In this document: positions 54,692-62,464 of the stretch, piece after piece
Position numbering within the stretch: position 1 is the first letter of the stretch
How the letters are laid out: each line of letters begins with the position of its first letter
From: Streptococcus porcinus
Lineage (GTDB): Bacteria; Bacillota; Bacilli; Lactobacillales; Streptococcaceae
Direction of reading: 5' to 3'
Assembly: GCF_900475415.1 (NCBI RefSeq)
Contig: NZ_LS483388.1
Coordinates: 1,288,001 to 1,352,000 of the forward strand
Length of the DNA: 64,000 bases
Notes under the pieces: model-generated
Databases searched by the model: none
Told to the model about the DNA's origin: nothing
What the model saw: the letters and a program-made list of their open reading frames with translations, nothing else
Position numbers and translations under genes: made by a program

Positions 54692-56086
54692 CTAAAAATA
54701 ATTTTCAAGAAACACTTCATTATCTCTGATTTGTATGCTTTTGAAATGAATATTTTTCTGTATATATGTATCATGACAAACTAATAGAACTGAACCAGGA
54801 AAATCCAGTAAAAAATCTTCAAATGCAGCTAATGAATTAATGTCAAGAAAATTAGTCGGTTCATCTAAAATAAGAAAATTCGAATCACTTAAAAGAGTCA
54901 AAGCGAGTTGCCCCTTCACTTGTTCTCCCCCAGAAAGATTTTTACACGGAATAAAAATTTTATCTTTTTTTAAGCCCAACATCGCTAATAAATTTATAAT
55001 CAATCTCTCGTTTTGAATACTTATACTATAAATATTTTCAAAAAGAGACTTTTCCTTATTAAGTAAATCTAAATTTTGACTAAAGTAACCAATTTTTAAA
55101 TCATTAGAAAAATATCCGTCAATATCTTTTTCCACTATACTTTTTAACAAAGTACTTTTTCCAGATTTATTTCTTCCTGTTAGTAGCCATCTTTCACCAA
55201 ATTTCATTTTAATCATAGGTAACTTTAACTCTATAAATTTTGTTTTAAAATTACCTTCTTCTATTCGTATCAACGTTCTAGGAGAATTGTTTTCTAAGTG
55301 ACCTATTGATTTAAATTTAATAAATGCTTGAGCAGGAATCTTAGGAGGTTCAGATAACCGACTTATCCTTTTTTCAATAGCTTTTGCAGACTTTGCAATA
55401 GCTTTTGCTTGACTATCATAACTCCCCATTTTTGAACGAACTTTCCAATCCGAGTTACTAACCTTTGAAGTTTTCTTCTTTGATATTTTTTGGGACCTGA
55501 TCTTTTTATTTTCCAGTTCTTCAGTTAATCTTGCAACTTCATTTTTATAATGAGTCATCTCCCTCTCTAATTGTTTCCTCTTTTTATTCTTTTGGTCTTC
55601 AAACTCACTAAAATTTCCTACATAAGTCTCTATTTCACGTTCATCAATGAAAAATATTCTTTCGGGAATACAATCAAGTAAAAAGCGATCGTGACTAACA
55701 ATAATAATTGTACCTTTGAATCTTAATAATTTATGAATTAGCCATTGAACATTTTCTTGATCCAAATGTGAAGTGGGCTCATCCAGAACTAATATTGATG
55801 GTGATAAGGAAAATGCTTTCTCTAATAGTCTCAGAGTTACTTCACCTCCAGACCCATCTTTCAATTCTTTTATTTGTGGAACATACGCTATATCACCTTT
55901 TCTGACTATTTCACCGCTATAGTCAGAGTCTTCATTGATAATCATTCTTAGCAATGTTGTTTTACCTGAACCATTAGCCCCTACTATGCCTATTCGTTCG
56001 CCTTGATAAACGGTTAAATCGGAAATATTAAATAATATTCGAGAGAAGATTTGTTTGCTAATATTTCTCAGTCGAATAGCTTCCAT
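54692..56086 (-). CDS. ABC-F protein, Vga/Lsa/Msr-like antibiotic resistance type
   Basis: A 464-residue ABC-F protein with two ATP-binding domains and no membrane segment. NBD1 has GANGSGKTT and a shortened region before SGGEVTLRLL. NBD2 has GRNKSGKST and LSGGEQVKGQ. LVLDEPTSHLD and LILDEPTNFLD are the Walker B motifs. Between them lies a long basic coiled-coil linker (residues 170-230, many KK), the antibiotic-response domain of ribosome-protecting ABC-F proteins. The NBD1 layout most recalls Vga/Lsa. It could shield ribosomes from a peptide or antibiotic, or protect the producer. Resistance is inferred, not shown. Confidence 0.8.
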   Translation of the reverse strand: MEAIRLRNISKQIFSRILFNISDLTVYQGERIGIVGANGSGKTTLLRMIINEDSDYSGEIVRKGDIAYVPQIKELKDGSGGEVTLRLLEKAFSLSPSILVLDEPTSHLDQENVQWLIHKLLRFKGTIIIVSHDRFLLDCIPERIFFIDEREIETYVGNFSEFEDQKNKKRKQLEREMTHYKNEVARLTEELENKKIRSQKISKKKTSKVSNSDWKVRSKMGSYDSQAKAIAKSAKAIEKRISRLSEPPKIPAQAFIKFKSIGHLENNSPRTLIRIEEGNFKTKFIELKLPMIKMKFGERWLLTGRNKSGKSTLLKSIVEKDIDGYFSNDLKIGYFSQNLDLLNKEKSLFENIYSISIQNERLIINLLAMLGLKKDKIFIPCKNLSGGEQVKGQLALTLLSDSNFLILDEPTNFLDINSLAAFEDFLLDFPGSVLLVCHDTYIQKNIHFKSIQIRDNEVFLENYF

Positions 56087-56108
56087 TTATTACTCCTCCT
56101 TAATTTAA

Positions 56109-57884
56109 CTATTCCTCTGTATACAGTGAAGACTGCATTTCATATAACTCTTTATAGTATTCATCAGATTTCATCAATTCGCTATGTGACCCAATTGAAT
56201 GAATCTTCCCTGATTTTAAAACGATAATCCTATCTGCAAACTTAACACTCGCCAATCGATGAGTGATATAAAAAACGGTCTTTCCTCTCGTCAAATGCAA
56301 AAAGTCTTGGAATAATTCATATTCTGCTTTGGCATCAATAGCTGCGGTTGGCTCGTCTAAAATGAGTATAGAAGCATTTGAAAAGAAAGCTCTCGATAAT
56401 GCGATTTTTTGCCATTCTCCGCCTGACAACTCTTTTCCACCTTCGAATCTTTTGCCTAAAACCTGGTTTAATGGTAGTTTAGACGCGCTAAAACGCCCAT
56501 TTTGAAGCGCTTTGTACAAATCTTCTTCTTCATATATTCTAGACAAATCAGATAATGCAACATTTTCCCTTAAAGTGATATCAAACTTCGAAAAGTCTTG
56601 AAAAATGGATGTTATATTTTTTCGATATTCTGTAAGATTACAACCTCTAATGGTTCTGCCGTTTACAAAGATGTCGCCAGTATAATTTGGATAGAAGCCA
56701 CACAATAATTTGATGATAGTTGTTTTCCCAGCACCGTTTTCTCCAACAATTGCAATTTTCTCTCCTTTGGAAATCTCAAAACAAATGTCGTCTAGGACCT
56801 TATCGGGAGCTTGAGGATAAGAAAAACTGATGTGTTTAAATTCAATAGATTGGATATCTGATGAATGTTCGATCAAACAATCTGCAGTGTCATAAACCAT
56901 TTCATCGTCAATTTCTATGAAATCAAAAAACTTTTCCATATAAAGAAGTGTATCGTACAATAAAGAACTGTCTTCTATCAACCTAGCCATGCTATTTATG
57001 GAATAAATGATACTTGTTGAAAATACAAAAATCACACCAATTTTCAACTCTCCAGTCTGAATCTGATGGATAACATATGCAAACATCGCAAGAATAATGA
57101 TACTGGTCAGCGTTATGAATAAGGTTGAATTGATAGATTTTTTCCTGCGATCTGTTTGTAGTTTCCCAGTAACCTGCATAAACGATTCTGTATATTTATT
57201 TATAAAAAATGAATAAAGATTATACAATCGCACATCTTTAATATGGTTGTTGCTCAAAAGAACTTGACTGTAGTAATCCAATTTACGAGATTCTTCGCTG
57301 TTTGACACAAGTGTTTCAAAGGCTTGCTGTTGGATCTTATAGGTAATCATTCCTTGGGGAATCAGCACAATTAACAACAAAATACTCACAAATATGTTGA
57401 TAGAACTAACAAGCAATAGCATCGATCCGAACATAACTGTGTTGGAAATCAAACTAGTTCCAAATACTAATAAGTTAACTGGCCGCCAACTGGCTTCAGA
57501 ACTGAGAAGTTGTATATCGTTATAAAATTCACTATCCTCGAAGTAACTGATACTCTGAAGTTTCTCTGATTTATACATCAAGTCCGTATTCAAACGATAG
57601 GTCAATAAATCCGTCATCTTCCCTTGAACCATCACAAGCAAAGGTGATATCAAATTATTGAGCAAGAAAGTCAAGCCCCAAGCTGTAACAAGTATCATAA
57701 TTTCCAAGGAGTCCAAATAGGATATTTTATTTACAACTATGTTCGTTATTAAAATACTGATAGATGGAAGAATTGCTTGTATGGGGACCATTACTAGCAT
57801 TAACAACATCACAAACTTAGAACTTTTCCAGATAAAGTTTAAACTTCTAATATACAATTTCAGATACTCATACATTCTCTTCAT
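56109..57884 (-). CDS. ABC exporter, LanT-like without peptidase domain
   Basis: A 591-residue half-transporter. Residues 15-305 contain six transmembrane segments; the ATPase follows with Walker A GENGAGKTT, the signature LSGGEWQKIALSRAF, Walker B ILILDEPTAAID and the switch His in ITHRLA. No C39 peptidase domain is present, so a leader peptide is not cleaved by this protein. The layout is similar to lantibiotic exporters of the NisT/SpaT type. Its gene lies 116 bases after the FecR-like gene and 22 bases before the ABC-F gene. Confidence 0.82.
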   Translation of the reverse strand: MKRMYEYLKLYIRSLNFIWKSSKFVMLLMLVMVPIQAILPSISILITNIVVNKISYLDSLEIMILVTAWGLTFLLNNLISPLLVMVQGKMTDLLTYRLNTDLMYKSEKLQSISYFEDSEFYNDIQLLSSEASWRPVNLLVFGTSLISNTVMFGSMLLLVSSINIFVSILLLIVLIPQGMITYKIQQQAFETLVSNSEESRKLDYYSQVLLSNNHIKDVRLYNLYSFFINKYTESFMQVTGKLQTDRRKKSINSTLFITLTSIIILAMFAYVIHQIQTGELKIGVIFVFSTSIIYSINSMARLIEDSSLLYDTLLYMEKFFDFIEIDDEMVYDTADCLIEHSSDIQSIEFKHISFSYPQAPDKVLDDICFEISKGEKIAIVGENGAGKTTIIKLLCGFYPNYTGDIFVNGRTIRGCNLTEYRKNITSIFQDFSKFDITLRENVALSDLSRIYEEEDLYKALQNGRFSASKLPLNQVLGKRFEGGKELSGGEWQKIALSRAFFSNASILILDEPTAAIDAKAEYELFQDFLHLTRGKTVFYITHRLASVKFADRIIVLKSGKIHSIGSHSELMKSDEYYKELYEMQSSLYTEE

Positions 57885-57911
57885 ACCTTACCATGCCTTC
57901 CTTGATACAAG

Positions 57912-57939
57912 TTCAGACTAGAGTAATCTCTAGTCTGAA
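57912..57939. repeat. Perfect hairpin between FecR-like gene and ABC exporter
   Basis: TTCAGACTAGAG and CTCTAGTCTGAA pair perfectly over TAAT. No T run follows on the minus strand (CTTGTATCAAG), so this is not a simple terminator. It lies between two genes of one operon and could be a processing, stability or protein-binding site. Confidence 0.6.
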
Positions 57940-58000
57940 TCGCAAGTGTATACATTTAACTCCAAATTTTTAACTAAAAATAAGCAACTCGGACAAAATT

Positions 58001-58630
58001 CTAATTAGCCTGATCTGATAATTGGGTTTCTTCAGCTCTGAAACTCCAATTAAATGGCATGCAATAGGTTTTATATAACCTAATAATTTCACTATTCTCT
58101 ATGCTAGACTGCTCTAGAACACAGTATCTATCTCGCATAGCGCCACCTTGATCCTGAAGAACACATTTTTGATATGGCTCTAAAGTAAATAAGGTAAATT
58201 TATTTCCAAACTCGTCAAATTCAAAAACTTCAACGGATTTATCATATGAATAATAAGTATCTAAGTTATTTGCAATACATTCAATAGTAACTTGATTTTT
58301 ACCTGTCCAACAACTTGTTCTATATTTTGCTCCTGCTTCAATTGTCTGATGAGACGGAATAACATGGACATGTCCAAAATGTACTGGAACTACGCCCTTG
58401 ATTGTCAGCTCCAAGCAAAATTGACTTTCTGGTGCAAGCCTATAAATATTCTGATATGAATCAGCAATCTCTACAAATGAACTATTTGTATCGACCAAGG
58501 CATCTGCACCAAGCACCATCCCAGCTTCAAGCTGATGAGTCTCATCTTGAAATTTTACAGTAGCTCCATCCCCACTAACATATTTTACAATACATGGATT
58601 ACTTCCTTTGTGAAAATCTCCAAACTTCAT
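58001..58630 (-). CDS. FecR-like domain protein, cysteine-rich, no signal peptide
   Basis: A 209-residue protein that I assign to the FecR fold by pattern. VSGDGATVKFQDETHQL, then LGADALVDTNSSFVEIADS, YRLAPESQFCLEL and VVPVHFGHVHVIP follow the FecR order of beta strands (A-x-T-x-x-S-F-x-E-I, then L-x-P-x-S). Seven cysteines are present and there is no hydrophobic segment. It has no ribosome binding site of its own and its ATG overlaps the stop of a 21-codon ORF encoding a hydrophobic peptide. Either translation is coupled or the gene has lost its signal-peptide exon by frameshift. It starts the ABC/ABC-F cassette. Confidence 0.6.
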   Translation of the reverse strand: MKFGDFHKGSNPCIVKYVSGDGATVKFQDETHQLEAGMVLGADALVDTNSSFVEIADSYQNIYRLAPESQFCLELTIKGVVPVHFGHVHVIPSHQTIEAGAKYRTSCWTGKNQVTIECIANNLDTYYSYDKSVEVFEFDEFGNKFTLFTLEPYQKCVLQDQGGAMRDRYCVLEQSSIENSEIIRLYKTYCMPFNWSFRAEETQLSDQAN

Positions 58631-58692
58631 GTAGTGGCGTTCATGATTCCCAATATCATTAAGACTAGTGTATAAACCAACAATTTTTTCAT
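58627..58692 (-). CDS. 21-residue hydrophobic ORF, leader peptide or split signal sequence
   Basis: ATG at 58692 with the best ribosome binding site of the region (AGGAGG, nine bases upstream) opens a 21-codon frame encoding MKKLLVYTLVLMILGIMNAT and one more residue, then TGA. The TGA overlaps the ATG of the FecR-like ORF (ATGA). The peptide has a two-lysine start and a hydrophobic core like a signal peptide. Shifting frame by one base joins it to the next ORF. Confidence 0.55.
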   Translation of the reverse strand: MKKLLVYTLVLMILGIMNATT

Positions 58693-58703
58693 TATTATTC
58701 CTC

Positions 58704-58796
58704 CTATTTTTTTAAAATGTACACACTTCCTAATATATAATAAACTGCCTTTCCAGCATCAAGTCCACTAGAATTGTTTTGTTTTTGAACTCTCAC
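58704..58796 (-). CDS. Possible 30-residue peptide ORF
   Basis: A minus-strand frame from GTG at 58796 to TAG at 58704 encodes a 30-residue peptide. Its C-terminal half is SSGLDAGKAVYYILGSVYIL followed by KK, with an Asn/Gln-rich polar start and a hydrophobic end. The start has no ribosome binding site; an ATG two bases upstream (ATGAAG) is out of frame by one base. It could be a small secreted peptide, a bacteriocin-like product, or a remnant. A TTGATG-17-TATATA promoter-like sequence lies inside it. Confidence 0.3.
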   Translation of the reverse strand: MRVQKQNNSSGLDAGKAVYYILGSVYILKK

Positions 58797-58877
58797 TTCA
58801 TATTAATGTTATCTTTATGGAATGATTATTTGTAAAATTTAGATTACTAATTTTAACGTTACTTAATAACAAAAAGG

Positions 58878-58919
58878 TTAACAATTTATGAAATAAACGA
58901 CTTTACTTCATAATGTTAA
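58878..58919 (-). promoter_or_regulatory. Leader hairpin, terminator-like, before the FecR-like cassette
   Basis: TTAACATTATGAA on the minus strand pairs with TTCATAAATTGTTAA, giving a long imperfect stem, followed by CCTTTTTGTTATT. It starts about 25 bases after the -10 box at 58943-58948. A terminator in the leader would allow conditional readthrough, as in many antibiotic-response leaders. Confidence 0.5.
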
Positions 58920-58942
58920 TCTCTTTTGATTTTTCTGATTTT

Positions 58943-58980
58943 ATTGTATCATCTATATTCCTATCAGTCAAACGCTTTCA
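58943..58980 (-). promoter_or_regulatory. Promoter and near-cre site of the FecR-like/ABC cassette
   Basis: On the minus strand TTGACT (58966-58971) and TACAAT (58943-58948) are separated by 17 bases. TGAAAGCGTTTGAC (58967-58980) matches the cre consensus with one mismatch and overlaps the -35. Catabolite repression is possible but the match is imperfect. Confidence 0.6.
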
Positions 58981-59078
58981 TGCTATTTTAACTTTTTTTT
59001 ATTTTTATTCTTATATAAGGATTCATGTGGTTTGTTGAACTAAATGGTTTATAATAAAACAAATAACAAGAAGGCTAA

Positions 59079-59204
59079 TTAGAATAAAAATAGTGATAAG
59101 AAGAAATTAAGGGTATTTCTAAATTTATTGCTATCTGTGACAATTTCCCAGCTCATAGCCGCCATTAACAGGATCGCCAAAATAACAGAATTAAATTTAA
59201 TCAT
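59079..59204 (-). CDS. 41-residue hydrophobic peptide ORF
   Basis: ATG at 59204 with AGGAGAG seven bases upstream opens a 41-codon frame: residues 1-20 are MIKFNSVILAILLMAAMSWE, then a hydrophilic stretch and a second hydrophobic end (NFFLSLFLF). A different frame continues with another hydrophobic segment (TIFILISLLVICFII) up to TGA near 59025, so a small two-TM protein may have been frameshifted. I do not recognise it. Confidence 0.45.
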   Translation of the reverse strand: MIKFNSVILAILLMAAMSWEIVTDSNKFRNTLNFFLSLFLF

Positions 59205-59237
59205 GTACTCTCCTTTCTCAGTAGACTCTATCTTTGT

Positions 59238-59874
59238 TCACACAAACGCTAAGACCTTGAACAAAGAATAACTCCAGTTTTCTTTGATTTCTTCCTCAGC
59301 CAAGTATGAAATACCTTCGCCTATCACTTCTGCATCAGCTTTAGGAACATTAAGTCCAGAAGGTCTCTTCACAAGATAGATAGATTTGGAGTTCCCATTT
59401 AGTATTGTCGCTTCAAATAAATGTGTTACTTTCAAATCCGCTCCCAAACAGATTTCTGCAAAATCATTTTCATGCTCTGGTTCTCACTGAAAGACTTTTG
59501 GATTACTTTCTTCAAGTTGATCAACTAGTTTGTAAGTATTACCAACAGAAATATTTCGCTTATCGACACTGTTATACCATATTGAAAATTCTGGAATAAC
59601 TTGTAGAATGTTTTCTTGCGTAACAGCTAGGTCAACCTCTTCTCCAGCATCATAAGCATTTAATTCATTGTGCATTTCTGGTGTAATAACATTTGCCTCA
59701 TGTGTTACTTTTAGGTTTTTTATGGTACGGTATTAAATTTTAGGTGTTCTCCACTTTGTCTTACTTCAATATGTTCTGGAATAACCTCGATCTTTTCTTG
59801 AGTTTCCTGTTCTTTCACTTCCTTATTGATAGTATTTCTTTTTCATCTCCAAAATCAATTCCAATCTTTGCCAT
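59238..59874 (-). pseudogene. Decayed gene of a mobile element, unknown protein
   Basis: From ATG 59874 (MAKIGIDFGDEKEILSIRK) the readable protein continues with frameshifts through KIEVIPEHIEVRQSGEHL, NLKVTHEANVITPEMHNE and IPEFSIWYNSVDKRNI. After an in-frame TGA at 59484-59486 it goes on to VTHLFEATILNGNSKSIYLV and ends at 59238. At least two frameshifts and one stop break about 210 codons. I cannot name the family; it looks like an accessory gene of an integrative element. Confidence 0.55.
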
Positions 59875-60150
59875 TTTACTCTTTTATAATCTTGTTTCTT
59901 AGCTTTACGATCAGTCAAACCTAAAGTAAATAGAGTAGTTCTCATAATAATCACACTGATATTTTCTTTTGAACTTGTGTGAGGGAGGCTTGCACCATAT
60001 CCTTTATGTTCTACCGTTTGTTTACCTCTAATTTTGTATGATACTGTTGTTACTCTTGTTTGATTTTGTTTTGATCCAGCAACAACATAATCAATAATCT
60101 TACCTGCTTAATCAAAAACAGGGGATGCTGTATTGCCTTAAGCCTCTATA
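59823..60150 (-). pseudogene. Decayed accessory gene fragment
   Basis: The minus strand is readable as GNTASPVFD, a stop at 60108-60110, then AGKIIDYVVAGSKQNQTRV, YKIRGKQTVEHKGYGASLPH and TTLFTLGLTDRKAKKQDYKR. The first piece resembles the G-N-x-x-S-P-V-F active-site motif of trypsin-like serine peptidases, but this is weak. The right-hand limit is approximate. The 3' part overlaps the start of the next decayed gene. Confidence 0.35.
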
Positions 60151-60224
60151 GCTTGGTGCTTAGCTTCTAAATTCAGATTGACATTTCACATTCATTTGAG
60201 CGTTATAACAAGCTAACAAGTCTT

Positions 60225-60490
60225 CTAAACAGCTTTCTTCTTATTACAGATGATCTTTAATTCAGACAATTGTCTTTGAGACAATTGATTAGCTTCTTTC
60301 GCTTTTATTAGTTTTATCGCTTTGTTACGACCACATCCTAAACTACTGGCTAAGTCTTCAATAGCATAAATAATAATTTTGCTTCAACTTTTAGTTTGCT
60401 GTAGTATTTTGTACCAATAATAACTTTAAGTAGTTGATGAAAATTATCGCAGTTTAGAGCCTGTTCTAACGAAATTCTTCCATACGCCAT
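60225..60490 (-). pseudogene. RepA_N-type replication initiator fragment, frameshifted
   Basis: ATG at 60490 gives MAYGRISLEQALNCDNFHQL and then KYYSKLKVEAK, followed by a shift and YAIEDLASSLGCGRNKAIKL, ending near 60225. This is the N-terminal domain of RepA_N replication initiators of Gram-positive plasmids and ICEs, which normally has about 25 more residues between these two blocks. Deletion, frameshift and early end show it is dead. It marks an integrative-element or plasmid scar next to lysS. Confidence 0.65.
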
Positions 60491-60630
60491 TATCTGACCT
60501 CTCCTACTTTTAACGTCATTCCACCTGGTTCAGGAAACTTAATCAAATTGAATTTCTCAAGCTCTCTGACAGACTCTTCATCTTTAGATCGTGACCGTTC
60601 AGTATCATTCATCAAAGAAATAAAAACCAT
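60490..60630 (-). CDS. 46-residue ORF upstream of the RepA fragment
   Basis: A 46-codon frame starts at ATG 60630 (MVFISLMNDTERSRSKDEES) and continues ELEKFNLIKFPEPGGMTLKV to a TAA that overlaps the RepA ATG (TAATG). It is acidic and polar. It may be a remnant of an upstream gene of the same element, joined to repA by coupling. No family recognised. Confidence 0.35.
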   Translation of the reverse strand: MVFISLMNDTERSRSKDEESVRELEKFNLIKFPEPGGMTLKVGEVR

Positions 60631-60720
60631 ATTTCTTAACTGCCTTTATCTAGTTCGTGTTTTTTTCTTTCTTGAATTCATAAAATAATTTCCTTTCTGA
60701 GACAAAAAAGTAAAAACCGA

Positions 60721-60746
60721 TAAGAGAACATTTTCTCGTTCTCTTA
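60721..60746. repeat. Inverted repeat upstream of lysS
   Basis: TAAGAGAAC and GTTCTCTTA pair across eight bases, followed by AATTTATTTG. It lies between the element remnant and the lysS promoter and may be an old terminator. Confidence 0.45.
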
Positions 60747-60747
60747 A

Positions 60748-62385
<1,638 letters not shown>

Positions 62386-62387
62386 GC

Positions 62388-62426
62388 AGTATTTATCAAG
62401 TGTAAGCTTGATAAATACTTTTTTTT
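62388..62426 (+). terminator. Terminator of lysS
   Basis: AGTATTTATCAAG and CTTGATAAATACT pair around TGTAAG, followed by a run of eight T. It is four bases after the stop codon. Confidence 0.9.
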
Positions 62427-62464
62427 GGTTTATAGTGGAATTATAAAAATGGAGGCGCTTTCAA

